Under the pieces are notes generated by a model, which made no database searches, was not told where the DNA came from, and saw nothing but the letters and a program-made list of their open reading frames with translations. Positions 1 to 10,527 of a DNA stretch of 64,000 nucleotides are shown in pieces. Location: positions 1,550,001 through 1,614,000 of the forward strand of contig OX637363.1 of assembly GCA_951799405.1 (NCBI GenBank). Direction: 5' to 3'. Position numbers and translations under genes: made by a program. The DNA comes from Agapetus fuscipes. Taxonomy: Eukaryota > Arthropoda > Insecta > Trichoptera > Glossosomatidae. Position 1 is the first letter of the stretch. Each line of letters begins with the position of its first letter.

Positions 1-290
1 AGCTGTTGTAAAATAAAGAACTAAATAATACTTTGTTGTAACTTAAGTTTATTTTGCTTGTTTAAAAATGCTCATATTTTATAGGCAAATTTAATATGTT
101 ATTCTAAGTTAAATTTGAGGAGGAGTGTTGAGAAATATTAGGTAGGTATATATGTTACATCACTACTAAATGATAATTGTTGTCTCTGGTACTTCTTCCT
201 GTCATCAGCATGGCTGACTAGTAAAAATATATTGTGAATTCGTAAATAAAATAGTTTTAATTAATCAACCCTCGATCCCACAACTTAACA
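1..290 (+). mobile_element. Copia-like 3' LTR end with polypurine tract
   Basis: A purine run (gaggaggag, ending at 125) is followed directly by TGTTGAG and the segment closes with TTAACA at 290. It has the TG...CA layout of a short LTR of about 165 bp (126-290), with an AATAAA-type signal near its end. In Copia elements the 3' LTR follows the polypurine tract in this way. Bases 1-125 would be the last internal sequence, but no RNase H coding is visible. The second LTR lies outside the window, so the call rests on layout only. Confidence 0.4.
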
Positions 291-455
291 CCCGGGAGCT
301 GGGAAACCCCCACTTCAACTGAAAGTGGTTGGTGTGAGGCCGGCCCCCTTACACGTAAAAATAAATAGGTCCCGAAGCGCCACATACGACCCCTTCGGGG
401 ATAACGCAGGCAAGAAGTTACACTATATGTGTAGCTTAGTTGCGTTAGTTGCGTT
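291..455 (+). mobile_element. SINE-2 fragment, 3' half
   Basis: Starts at cccgggagctgggaaaccc and runs through ccccttcggggataacgc to gtgtagcttagttgcg, the 3' body of SINE-2 as seen complete at 2279-2615. The tRNA-like head is missing. It abuts the LTR end without a gap. Confidence 0.7.
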
Positions 456-554
456 TAAGCCTTACCCAGTATGTCTTTCACGACTCAATCTAAAGACAAG
501 ATCACTTCAAAATCGCCTTCAGGATTTATGTCCAAAAGTGTGGATAGACTCCTG

Positions 555-1052
555 AAATTCCTGAAATAGTGAATGAATGGGATATCCAGAGTCATAATAA
601 AAGGAGAGCTTGTATGAGAAAGGTTATGGCTCTGGGTGAAATGAAAGAAGTATGTAAGGACCGGAAAAATGGTGGTTGATCTATAATGTTGGCGGCTAGG
701 ACTGGGGTTTCTTAAATCTTAGAATTTTTTATTCTGTATTATTTTTCACGTTTAAACATATTACTATTTGTGATTTCAAAAATGTTACTTGTTGTACCTA
801 TATGTTCCTTGACTTATAGGTTGGTATGCGGCTGACCACCCATGCTGTAGAAAATGGTTCACTTTGCCAATATCACCCCTGTTTCAGGAAAGGTCGGAAA
901 GTGTTGCAGAGCTTATGCTCATTTGACATTGGGTTTTATGTTACAATTCCACATGCGGCATGTGTAAACGCGAAATTATACGTGTCTGCTTATGGGAATG
1001 TGTGTAATATAAATCTTTAATGTAATATATCTTTGCAACTTCGATTATAGAT
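555..1052 (+). mobile_element. LINE-A 5'-truncated copy, C-terminus plus 3' UTR
   Basis: Bases 560-690 encode a decayed form of the LINE-A C-terminus (NEWDIQSHNKRRACM then MKEVCKDRKNGG). The 3' UTR follows and, from about 812, the SINE-A unit (ccttgacttataggttgg) down to tctttgcaactt. It shows in one copy that the SINE-A unit is the end of the LINE-A transcript. Confidence 0.75.
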
Positions 1053-1554
1053 TATTAATAGACAGAGCAATTGGCTTTTAGCTTCTACGCAAAAAGATAA
1101 TAATGACCTGAATATTGAAGGTCGAAAGTACTTGAGGTAGAAAATATTATTGTGAAATTAAAACTACGTTTTAGAAAAAAAAAAAAATATTGTAAATAAA
1201 ATGAATTTTCCCTGTGTGAATACACAAACCCTACAAAATCTAATAATATTTTGCTTTTTTTAACGATTGACGAATTTTTCCTCAATTTTCTTTCACTTTA
1301 CATTAACATAGGGACGACCAACGTCACAAAACAAATTCTAAAAATAAAAATTTTGATATAAACAATATTGTTTACGTCATTGCATCATTTTAATTTTTCG
1401 TAAATAGGTCCTGAAATAGCAGTATTGATTCATTCTGCAAAATTGCACCACGCGATTAATGAACAATTTCCCAGTATGTATTCTATTTTAAAGCATTCGT
1501 AAATCAGAGGATGGCAACATTTTTGAGGCGTGGATGCATACGGAGTGTAACTGA
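1053..1554. other. AT-rich stretch, no gene seen
   Basis: No coding signal. A block at 1055-1096 (caattggcttttagcttc, then gcaaaaagat) and a block at 1252-1290 (aacgattgacgaattttt) recur after the SINE-A copy at 13173-13348, so part of this is an old dispersed repeat. Confidence 0.4.
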
Positions 1555-1838
1555 ATTTTTATTTTATTTTTTTAAATAGATTTGTGAAGAGGAATGCAAT
1601 GCACCAACGTATTCTGCCTAGCCAGAAACAGTTATTGATATCATCAGTTAATAATTCAATATTGTTTATTTTAATGAATTATTAATTAATAATTACCCAA
1701 TGACATCTGTTGAACCAGGGGCAAAGTTATGGTCAAACGACCCAGGCGGGGATCGAACTAACGTTATTGTTTTCCAAATACGCTAGAAGGATCAGCCCAC
1801 TTGGCCCCCTCGGCCATAACACCGACCAGAATATGACT
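1555..1838 (-). mobile_element. SINE-3, class II tRNA-like head
   Basis: Read on the minus strand it begins gtcggtgttatggccgaggg, with the GGCCGAGGGGG A-box layout of Leu/Ser-type tRNAs, then a B box (GGTTCGATCCCCG-like), gacccaggcggg, ttgaaccaggg, an AT-rich spacer, and the 3' end (ggccaggcagaatagg, gcattcctcttcacaaatct). Seven other copies lie in the window. Confidence 0.7.
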
Positions 1839-2270
1839 GACACATTGAAAGAAAACAACTTTTAAGCAAAATCATTCTCTTTAAGAGGCTGCATGTAGCA
1901 GTTAGTATAATGTTGCAGGGAAACGCGGCAGGAGTTGCAGGGTTTATGATCATTTGAGGCTTAGATTTCAATTTGTAAGTACCTACACACGCAGTATATA
2001 AGCAGCGCATATAAGCAACTTACACGTGTCTGTTTGTGGGCATAAATTTACCGGTAAAAATAAATACGATTAAGTCCTGAATCTCCACATGCGACCCCTT
2101 CGAGAATAATGTACTACTTGGACTACAGTCCTAAGCAAAATAACAAAATATTTGTTTGCTTTTTCCTTAGCAATCCTACGTTGGGACGTCTCAATTTTGT
2201 ATATTTCAACTCATTTGCGGACCTCATTATCTTTTTTTATTCATTTTTAAATGTACGAGTATAACCGAAC
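1839..2270. other. Unassigned repeat-rich stretch
   Basis: Bases 1880-2040 resemble a decayed SINE-A unit (gcaggagttgcagggtttatg, catttgaggcttagattt, acacgtgtctgtttgtggg). Bases 2055-2110 resemble a SINE-2 scrap (aataaatacgattaagtcc, cgaccccttcgagaataa). The rest shows nothing. Confidence 0.35.
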
Positions 2271-2275
2271 TTAAC

Positions 2276-2620
2276 TTATAGTCCGGTCAATATAGTTCAG
2301 TTGGTAGAGTGCTTGCATTCCATGCCGTGAGCCCGGGTTCGAATCCCACCGAGGCGAGGGTGTCAGAAATGATTTCCCGTTGGTGTTTATTTCAAAGCCC
2401 AAAATAAAATACTGGCAAGGTTTACTCAGCCTCACCAGAAATGAGTACCAGCCCTCCCGGGGGCTGGGAAACCCCCACTTCACCTGAAGAGGTTGGCGTA
2501 AGGCCGGCCCCCTTACCTGTGAAAATAAATAGGTTCAACTCGCCATATGCGTCCTCTTCGGGGATAACGCGGCAAGAAGTTACACTATCTGTGTAGCTTA
2601 GTTGCGTTTTTTTTTGCGTT
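2276..2620 (+). mobile_element. SINE-2, near-complete copy with tRNA-like head
   Basis: The head tatagttcagttggtagag (A box) and gggttcgaatcccaccg (B box) has tRNA spacing. The body follows (gatttcccgttggtgtttat, aaataaaatactggcaagg, gggggctgggaaaccccc) and the 3' end is gataacgcggcaagaagtt then gtgtagcttagttgcg. SINE-1 does not precede it, so SINE-2 can move alone. It is the reference copy for the family here. Confidence 0.8.
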
Positions 2621-2869
2621 TTATAACCGCAAAGGTTGGCATTTACTGACATAAGCCAAATACCACAGCAGTTCGCCAAAACGATATCAGATACAAACAA
2701 GTACTCGGTAATCATAATAATATGTGCTCCATTGACTGTTTTAGTGAATAAATAGAGCTGTGACTAATTGAGAATAAAATACATATTTGTTGTAGTAAAT
2801 ATACTTGAAGTAACCTGTGTATGTACTTGACGTCACTTCCTGCTATGCGTAATCCTCTCCTCTTTGAAA

Positions 2870-3270
2870 GCCCTTTATATCCTAAATCTGCCGTTTTTGT
2901 TTCTTACACTTTATGGTCTTAGCAAGAGTTACAGTAATGAAAAAAATCGTGTATATTTATTAATTTTTTATCTTAATTATAAAGTTTAAACTAAATATAT
3001 AACTTAAAAATTGTCATCACAAAAAAATATTTAAGAAAATACGTTTTTTCACATTTTTAGCTACTTTTTCGTGTGTGCTATACTTTGGAAATTTGATTTT
3101 CTTTTTATTACAGAACTATACATTGCTTAGTTCAGTATCGGAACATTTTTTTTTAATGTCAATAGTTTTTGAGTAAATATGAAACAACTGTGTTTTTTGA
3201 TTTAATTAAAATTTAATTCATTAAACAATTTCAGTTTTTCCATATTTACTCAAAAACTATTGTCATTATT
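2870..3270 (+). repeat. Dispersed AT-rich foldback element (M3-related, long form)
   Basis: Carries aaatctgccgtttttgtttc and acactttatggtcttagcaa, then an AT-rich interior with gtcaatagtttttgagtaaa. The same order of blocks occurs at 59165-59480, and a diverged reverse copy at 13840-14210. The first 60 bases also occur inside the M3 MITEs at 33728 and 54772. No coding capacity. Confidence 0.6.
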
Positions 3271-3297
3271 GGCCCTGTATTGCAATAAACAATTTAA

Positions 3298-3830
3298 CCA
3301 GTTGCTGTAAGGCTGGATGGACATTTAGTGACCGACATTCGAGATGTGTCTATACCGAAAAATGCTTCGGATCTCTTGGCGTGATCGAGTCACCAATGAA
3401 GAAGTCCTCCAACGAATGCGCACTACAAAGGAGCTCCTGCCTACCATTAAGCAAAGAAAGCTAATGTACTTCGGTCACATTATGAGAAATGAGAAGTACC
3501 GTCTCCTTCATCTTATCATTCAGGGTAAGATTGAGGGGAGAAGATCTCAGGGACGCCGAAGGACATCGTGGCTGAAGGACCTGCGACAGTGGTTCGGCAG
3601 AAGCACCAAGTCCCTGTTTCGAGCCGCAGCATCCAAAATCAAAATAACTATGATGATCGCCCATCTTCGTTAGAAGTGGCACAAGAAGAAGACGAAGAAT
3701 TGGTGTATGAATCTTCACCCAGCGAAGAGAATATTTAAAATTATAAGTTGTACATTTTTTTGTGCTCCGCCGAGATTCGAATCCACAGCCTTCCATTTAC
3801 GAGCCAGAAGGGCTATTCTGGATGTCTAAG
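3298..3830 (-). mobile_element. SINE-1 copy split by an RTE-like LINE
   Basis: Two SINE-1 parts flank a LINE fragment: 3298-3345 (gctgtaaggctggatggac) and 3706-3830 (cacccagcgaagag, gtgctccgccgagattcgaa, then the tRNA-like head). They join to the SINE-1 order if 3346-3705 is removed. The head is decayed. Confidence 0.6.
3346..3705 (+). pseudogene. RTE-like LINE, C-terminal reverse transcriptase fragment
   Basis: An open frame at 3344-3673 encodes the region after the polymerase domain of an RTE/BovB-type reverse transcriptase: LRISWRDRVTNEEVLQRM, then KLMYFGHIMRNEKY and GRRSQGRRRTSWLKDLRQW. This is the usual tail of these proteins. The endonuclease and the catalytic YADD part are absent, so the copy is 5'-truncated. 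A (GAA)-type tail (aagaagaagacgaagaa) closes it at about 3700, and it sits inside a SINE-1 copy. The family is recognised from the GH..R and GRR..R.SW patterns. Clade placement is approximate. Confidence 0.75.
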
Positions 3831-5642
3831 GCGAGGCCGAAGGCGACTGATACCGATTCGTTGCCGAATGAAAGGTGAATTGTGATTCTCGTTTGAAAAT
3901 TTGGCTGAAGGCTATTTCTTATAAAGGTGAGGAATCTCCCGGAACTGTCAAAATATAGCGCGGCCGATTTACCCCGCCGTACAGCGAAGGACAGAAATTG
4001 TCAGTAGATTATTACAAATATATGACTTATTTTCTTTAATGACCTAAATAAATGTATTCGCAAACTCATTCCTTATGTTTATTTGTGACCCACGTGACAT
4101 TATTATAGGAAATTATGACGTAGAATAGGAATTACGATCTTACGAAAATTGGCATTCTGAACGGCATAATATGCGCGTCGCTAAGTACGTCATGCAGATA
4201 ATTATTATGCTTTTGACAACAATAAATTTGCACTAAGAAATTGCGTTATTTTTTCACAGTTTCATCTTCATTTGTGATAAATTGTAAACATAATTATTTA
4301 CAAGTGATTTTCAATCATTATAACGCTCAATTTACAAAGATTTAAGCATAGATTTAATTGTCAAATGTCAGTTGACAGCAGACGTGAAGTTAGCCTGATT
4401 TGCCAGCCTGCTATGCGAGAGCTGTGAACTATGAGAATTGCCCCCAAAGTCCAAGGAAAAATAATTTCACATAAAATGTTATTTATAATCATTTCCTAAT
4501 TTTAACATATTTGAAATAAACAAATCACCTTAAATTTTTTAATTAAAATAAATTGGGCTAGTTTTAACAAGTTGAAGGAGTAAAAGTACAATATAAACAA
4601 TAGTTTTCACCAAACATTGTATTGTTGAGAACAGAGTTTTTTATTACATTGTAATGTAGTTTTATGTATTTTCATTCCGTTGTTTCGTACTTATTTGCAC
4701 TTATTATTGTTTTACTACTTTTTGATGAAGTTTTAGTATTTTTTTTAAATATATGGGGAAATTTACCCTTTGGGCTGGCACCTGTCGGACGATTATCACA
4801 TCGATCATCCGTCAGTCTGGCCAATCGAGAAAAAACATACAAAACCCATTGCTGTCCCTTGTAAGGATAGTCGGAAAGTCGGTAGGAACGAGAATCGCAA
4901 AACGGCAAAGGAACTCTTTCGCAAGGGCTATTAATCTCCACCGGCAACTAATATCTTTAGTGCAACCGAACATCGAGAATTGCACTTCAGAAGTGTTTTA
5001 AACACTAGACTACGGACTGGTTCATTGCATGCATTTTAGAATACATCATGTTAACAGTAAATTTTCTCGGTTATCAATGTCGTATGCTATTTTTTTTATG
5101 TAATTTAAATTATTTAAGATTAGCGTTTACATTACAATGAAGACATTAATATAAATTTATCACGGACAAGCGTGAAGAATTGTAGCAGTAAGATCTGAAC
5201 AGAGAGTCCACACGCGACGAGTGACTTCGTCGATGATCAGCAAATATTCGTGCGATCATTGACTTATGATATCTGTAGAATAGAAATTATTTTAACGAAA
5301 ATAGACATTTCGCTTCCGAGCAACACTTTTCCGACCACTGTCATAGTCGATAGTTAAAGCTAGACGAGCAAATATCGATGCAAAAACACAGTTATTTGCA
5401 GTGCTCTTTGCTTTATGACGGATATTTCATTTCGGGTATAAATGAACAGTATCTATAGTAAGGTCGCCAGCTCTAGCTTTGGGTGGGTAGGGGTAGGTAG
5501 GCTAGGTACCGCGCAGTACGTTCATCATGAAACTTCATATTTCTGTATGTCACTTTTTTCTTTTGCAAAAAACTACAGTTTTAAGGTCGATCACTGAAAA
5601 TTTGTAGCTATCCTCGGCGATCGACCGTTTGGGTACCTCTGG
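3831..5642. other. No gene seen; AT-rich unique-looking DNA
   Basis: Open frames at 4664-5001 overlap on both strands and match nothing I recognise. A block at 5255-5320 (cattgacttatgatat, gaaattattttaacgaaaa) recurs at 53745 and, reversed, near 62560-62600; it is the end of the THAP-exon element. Bases 5460-5520 are rich in GGTAGG words. Confidence 0.4.
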
Positions 5643-5850
5643 TCTATAATCTAAGTTGAAAAGATATATTAACATTCAAAACTCATATCAAATGCATGTC
5701 CACAAACAGACACGTGTATGTAAGTTCGCGCTTACAAATGCAGAATGTGTACTTATAAATTAAAACCAAACCTCAAATGAACACAAACCCTGCAACCCTT
5801 GCCAACCTTCCCTGAAACAGGGGTGACATTGGCAAAGTAAACAATGATGA
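5643..5850 (-). mobile_element. SINE-A, 5' end missing
   Basis: Minus-strand copy: the 3' tail end (tataatctaagttg) is at 5643 and the unit runs to ggcaaagtaaac at 5850, where it breaks off inside the unit before the expected boundary. Confidence 0.75.
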
Positions 5851-6400
5851 CCGAATGTTCGTCAAATGATTCTTGATGTTTGTAACCGCCAATATCAAGT
5901 CCAAGTAAGGTAATGCGTCCGTTGATAGGCGAGACCGATTCGACTGCCCCAAGGAAGAAGGAAGTAACTCCGAAATTTAGGTTTTTGACTTATTTCCATT
6001 TCTGAAGGTAACAAATCATTATCTTCATTCCAAGATGAAATCCGCGTCTCTATCTCTTTTAAATTCGTTAATAAATTAATGTAAAAAATAGTTTATGCAT
6101 TGTACTCCATGGAATAAATAACATTCAATTGGCTTTCCTGCAAAACTATCTTTTTTGATTTAGTGCTATATTCCTTGGAGCAGTCGAATTGATATGCAGG
6201 TCGAGCAATACCTCTGACATGTAGTTTTGCAATGATTGCCGAATGTTCGCCGAATGTTTGGTGATGTTTGTAACGGCTATAAGGAACATCATGGTAACAT
6301 GGCCGTTGATAAGCGCGACCGATTGCTATGCAGCCATGCAGGTTCAAAACCCACTCAAGTAGTGCACACGATGTCTGACACTGGCGCCTCAGCATTTGTA
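5850..6400. repeat. Pair of diverged direct repeats
   Basis: Two blocks about 380 bases apart, 5850-5945 and 6232-6330, share tgatgtttgtaac, ccgttgataggcgagaccgatt-like text and gaatgttcg. The later copy reads ccgttgataagcgcgaccgatt. No frame explains them. Unknown element. Confidence 0.4.
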
Positions 6401-6489
6401 TGGTAATTAGGACATGAAATTACATCAAACCGGTTCTATGATTAAGCGGTTAACATCAAAAAGGTTTACGGTTCGATCAGTTGGCAGCG

Positions 6490-7054
6490 TCAGTGAGATG
6501 AGACAAGGAGATAATGTGGGCAGCCACATCTAGGCGTGATCACCTATTAGTGAACGGAGTACCACTCTCCATAGGAGGTAAGCTAATCCAGCCTTCTGAT
6601 TCAGTGAGACTTCTAGGAGTCTTACTGGATCGAAATCTGACACTGGAGAGGCAGATAGATGCCACAATTGCTTCTTTTTTTTTCACTACGCCAAATTAAG
6701 GCTTTTAGAAAGTGTTTACCGTCAGATGCAGTCAAGACCCTAGTGGGCGCATTTGTGGTGTCTCGGATTGACTATTGTTCGACGCTTTATAGTGGTCAGC
6801 TAAAGAAGCAGTTCAATCGCTTTCAATCTGTGTTGAATTTGGCAGCAAGACTCATATTCGGGATACCCAAATTCGCTCACATCACTCCGCTGTTAAAAAC
6901 ACTACATTGACTTCGTTTTCCAGAGAGGGTGGTCTACCGTGTTTGTGTGATGGTATATAAAGCCATCAATGGCTTGGCTCCACCTTATTTGACTGACATG
7001 ATGTTGCCTGTTGAGATGGGTGTAAGGAGGCAGACACTCAGATCCGCGGGCGAT
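6490..7054 (+). pseudogene. L2/CR1-like LINE reverse transcriptase, left part
   Basis: Two overlapping frames (6514-6699, then 6659-6910 and on to 7054) read as the thumb region of an L2/CR1-type reverse transcriptase: HLLVNGVPLSIGG, SVRLLGVLLDRNLTLERQI, ALVGAFVVSRIDYCSTLY-like, then GLAPPYLTDMMLP and RRQTLRSAGD. A frameshift lies near 6670-6690 (poly-T) and a stop at about 6908. The reading resumes at 9130 across the LINE-B insertion. The upstream polymerase and endonuclease are absent. Confidence 0.75.
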
Positions 7055-9129
7055 ACTGTAACTGTAACTGTAACTCTGTCGCCATTCCGCTAGGGGTGGC
7101 CAGAGCCTCTGCAGAGTTGCCTCCATTTTTTCCTATCCTTACATACCTCTTTCAATTCATTCATATCCATCACCTTTTTCATGCATTTTCTTCTTTTACG
7201 CTCACTTTGTATATCCCATTCTTTCACAATCTCCTCAATCTGATCACTCCATACTTTTCTCGGTCGTCCCTTCCCTCTTTTTCCTTTCACACTTTCTTTG
7301 TATACATACTTTGTCAGTCTATCATCGTTCATTCTTTCCACATGCCCAAACCATCTCATCACATTCTTTTGTACCTTAACTTTCACATCCTCTTTCAAAT
7401 TACATTCTTTTTTTACCCATTCATTCCTAACTCTATCCCTCAGAGTTTTTCCTGTCATGCTTCTCAAATGCTTCATTTCCACCGTACATACTTTACTCAT
7501 TTCGCTATCATTCACTGTCCATGCTTCACTTCCATACATCAAAGTCGGTAACAATATGCCATTGTGTACCGCCATTCTCAGATCCATCGTCAATCGCTTG
7601 TTCTTTGCTATTCTTCCTATTGCACCGACCACTTGCTTGCCCTTACACATCCTATTCTCAAGTTCTCTTGTCATCTTTCCATTCTTCTCAAACATACTTC
7701 CCAAGTATCTAAATTCATCCACAATTTCAACTTTCGTACCATTCAACATGAGCGTGCATTCTTCATTTTCATCCATTCTGTCAAAAATCAGTACTTTCGT
7801 CTTACTTGCATTAATTTTCAACTTGTTCACACACAGAGCATGGTTCAGACTAGAGAGCATTGCCTGAAGTTCCGCTGCTGAATCAGCAATTAATACTGCG
7901 TCATCAGCATAAAGCAGAACTCCGACTTTTCTCTCTCCAATCTGTATGCCATGCCCTTCCAGATTCGCTTGTTTAACACAATGATCCATGATTATATTGA
8001 ATAACCATGGGCTCATTATGCAACCCTGTCTCACACCCTTGTACACATTAAAATACTCGCTGTATTCTCCATCCACCCTGACACACGCCCTGCTATTAAG
8101 ATAGATGGCGCGTATCGCGTTCAGAAGTGCTTTGTTCACACCATACCTCTCAAGCACACACCACATCATACTTCTATCCACCGAGTCGAAGGCTTTCTCA
8201 AGATCTACGAAAGCCGCGTAGACCTTTTTATTTACGGCTAGCTGTTTTTCGACTATCTGTCGAAGCGCGAATATCTGGTCTACGCAACCTCTTTCCGGCA
8301 TAAAGCCAGATTGTATATCTGAGACCTTCTCCTGGGTGGATAATCTTACCCTATGGATAAGAATCTTGCATAGCACTTTACCTGGCACACTAAGAAGGCT
8401 AATCGGTCTGAAGTTACGGCAGTCTTTTTTGTCACCTTTACCTTTGTAAATTGGCACAATGACCGCCTCTCTCCAGTCCGATGGAACCTCCTTGACACTA
8501 ACACACAATTCGCAAAGCTCTTTCATCCATTCAATCACACATTCTCCCCCCGCTTTCATCATCTCAGGTCTCACACCATCCACACTTGCAGCTTTCCCAT
8601 TCTTTAATTCCTTTATGACCTTTCTTACTTCATCTTTCGATATTTTCAAAACATTACCCTCATCATAATCTCCTTTCACAGTTAAATCACATTCTTCTTC
8701 ACCAAAAACCTCGTTAAAATATTCTTTCCATCTCTTTTTTACATCGTCTTTATTCCACAGAATGTCTCCGCTGACATTTTTGATTCCCGGAGTTGTGGAC
8801 CTACAACTGTCGTTGTTTTGTCTCACCCAGCTCCAGAACATCTTTTTATTGTCAGAGAAGTCATTCTGTGCTCTTTCACTCAATTTTTCTTCCATTCTTC
8901 TCTTACTCATTTGAACTTCATTCTTCGCTAGCCATTTTTTCGCCTTGTATTCAGTCTCTAACACTTTATTCTTTCTGTCATTAATCCATTTTAAATAGCT
9001 CTCTTTCTTCTCTTTCACTGCTTGTTTAACCTGATCATTCCACCATTCATTGCCTTTTTTATGCCCAATCGTAACTTCACCGCATACTTTCTTTGCGCTT
9101 TCAACCAAACATGTTTTAAATGTTTTCCG
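7055..9129 (-). mobile_element. LINE-B, 5'-truncated insertion with 7 bp target duplication
   Basis: The insertion is bounded by gggcgat at 7048-7054 and again at 9130-9136. The 3' end, on the left, is a short tandem tail, agttacagttacagttacag read on the minus strand, only tens of bases after the stop codon. The 5' end is cut within the coding region. The tandem tail and variable 5' cut are the signature of target-primed reverse transcription. It lies inside an L2-like element, so it is younger than that copy. Confidence 0.85.
7090..9129 (-). CDS. LINE-B reverse transcriptase, open frame lacking endonuclease
   Basis: About 680 codons remain open. In order: a basic linker (WWNDQVKQAVKEKK), template-binding motifs (IVPIYKGKGDKKDCRNFRP, SLLSVPGKV), motif A FVDLEKAFDSVDR at about residue 316, motif B GVRQGCIMSPWLFN, catalytic motif C YADD at about residue 414, and the C-terminal RWFGHVERMNDDRLTK then GKRGKGRPRKVWSDQI. 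The product would copy LINE RNA into DNA at a nicked chromosomal target. The apparent first residues of the longest frame come from flanking L2-like DNA, not from the element. The N-terminal endonuclease is missing, so this copy cannot be autonomous. The open frame suggests a recent insertion. Clade is RTE-like but unresolved. Confidence 0.85.
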   Translation of the reverse strand, partial: RKTFKTCLVESAKKVCGEVTIGHKKGNEWWNDQVKQAVKEKKESYLKWINDRKNKVLETEYKAKKWLAKNEVQMSKRRMEEKLSERAQNDFSDNKKMFWSWVRQNNDSCRSTTPGIKNVSGDILWNKDDVKKRWKEYFNEVFGEEECDLTVKGDYDEGNVLKISKDEVRKVIKELKNGKAASVDGVRPEMMKAGGECVIEWMKELCELCVSVKEVPSDWREAVIVPIYKGKGDKKDCRNFRPISLLSVPGKVLCKILIHRVRLSTQEKVSDIQSGFMPERGCVDQIFALRQIVEKQLAVNKKVYAAFVDLEKAFDSVDRSMMWCVLERYGVNKALLNAIRAIYLNSRACVRVDGEYSEYFNVYKGVRQGCIMSPWLFNIIMDHCVKQANLEGHGIQIGERKVGVLLYADDAVLIADSAAELQAMLSSLNHALCVNKLKINASKTKVLIFDRMDENEECTLMLNGTKVEIVDEFRYLGSMFEKNGKMTRELENRMCKGKQVVGAIGRIAKNKRLTMDLRMAVHNGILLPTLMYGSEAWTVNDSEMSKVCTVEMKHLRSMTGKTLRDRVRNEWVKKECNLKEDVKVKVQKNVMRWFGHVERMNDDRLTKYVYKESVKGKRGKGRPRKVWSDQIEEIVKEWDIQSERKRRKCMKKVMDMNELKEVCKDRKKWRQLCRGSGHP

Positions 9130-9410
9130 GGGCGATGGAGTAGTCAATTTGGTTCAGACACGCCGTCAGATTCGTACAAATTTCGGAGACCGCGCTTTCC
9201 GTGTTGCGGGTCCGGTGGAGTGGAACAGACAGCCACCCGGAGTGAAGAACTCCAAATCTGTGGATGTATTTCGCGGAGCACTCAAGACACACCTTTTTAG
9301 AAAGTCTTATCCATGATCGGAGAGGGCCCTTGAGGTGTGACACACACAAAAACGGCGCTCTCTTATCATTTGTAATTTAAAATAGATTAGCCTGATATTA
9401 TTATTATTAT
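9130..9410 (+). pseudogene. L2/CR1-like LINE, right part and 3' tail
   Basis: Continues in frame from 7054 after the duplicated gggcgat: the frame encodes NFGDRAFRVAGPVEWNRQPP and ends FRGALKTHLFRKSYP, the classic C-terminus of L2/CR1 proteins. The 3' UTR (agagggcccttgaggtgtga, cacacacaaaaacggcgctc) ends in (ATT)n at about 9400. This tail matches the 3' end of SINE-1. Confidence 0.8.
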
Positions 9411-10527
9411 TATCTGGTCGGATAAGGTAGGTACCGATATTGATTAAAAATACTATTTGTAATGAGATACGCACATTTTTTTTTTGCACAACAGGTTACC
9501 CTAATTACAGTGCACCCTCACAGCTATCAACATGCAGGGAGGAGCTCAATTGCTAGATTTTTTTAAATCTTAACAGATTAGGTACACTAAAAAATGTCTA
9601 TATTGGACTTATTTAAGAGCTTCATACTCCGAGTCACAGGGTGTTGCGCCGCGACATCAGTACGGCTTTTCGGTACATGAAATAGATCATGTCCTCGCCC
9701 TCGGGTGTAGTCGTCAGTCACATACAACCTGTAGCCCTCCAGCAGAGCGGGGCTGTCAATAAAGCCGTTGATGACCTGTTGACAGTTGGAAGGTTACCGA
9801 TAGACTGAATTTGGATTTTTGTATAATGAGTAGATTAGCGCATTCCTAATTCTCAAAGGATTGCTTCCTTGGCCATCTATATTCTATATGGATGTATGGT
9901 GAGGATTGAATCCTAGCTCTCTGGCACGGTACGCAGAAATTCAACCAGCTGTTACATTGTGCTTAGTTGTATTACTTTAAGTGTGTAAGCTTTAGTAGGT
10001 AAACAAGTGTTTAAAATATATAGACACATGATTGTTCTCTTTGACATTTGGCATGACGCATGATGACGCAAGTTTAAGTGACGCCATTGCACTGACGTGA
10101 GTGACGCTCCCCGAAAGCCTGCAGCATATGAATGCGTGCAACATACCTGTCGAATATAGCAATACTCACATATCCAGTACATAAACAATCTCGCTTAAAC
10201 TCAAATAAATATATTGTTTTACAAAAAAATGTATTAAAACTGAAACGCTATTTGGGTTTTATATCCACGTTTTGGTAAACGCTCTGTCTGACTTTACGTA
10301 AATTGTTTTATACTTTGGGCAAAGCGTGGCGAATATTAAACATTACTCATGTCTGTTGTTTGTATTTATTTTTTATAATTATTTATTAACAAAAGTACGA
10401 GATAAATTGTCGGCAAATATATCGAATGACATAATGCAAAAATTGTTTTTTTTTTGCGTATAGTCTGAGCAATGAGCACATAGGTATTTTATAAAAAGTC
10501 TTTCTATATTTTGTTTATTGACATTTT
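9411..10527. other. No gene seen
   Basis: AT-rich DNA with short frames only. I recognise no repeat here apart from a short tail of TCTTG units that begins the LINE-C copy. Confidence 0.4.

Noticed and set aside
325..555. 76-codon frame
   Set aside because: It lies across a SINE-2 body that gives similar frames wherever the SINE occurs (60742).
2279..2350. Functional tRNA gene (GTTCAGTTGGTAGAG head)
   Set aside because: The same head is followed by the same non-tRNA body at several loci, and the arms do not pair well. It is a SINE head. The same applies to all SINE-1 and SINE-3 heads.
4664..5001. Three overlapping frames of 66-91 codons
   Set aside because: Frames on both strands over the same bases, no recognisable motif, AT-rich flanks.
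7096..7867. Plus-strand open frames of 105-189 codons
   Set aside because: They are antisense shadows of the LINE-B reverse transcriptase; composition is biased by the reversed coding strand.
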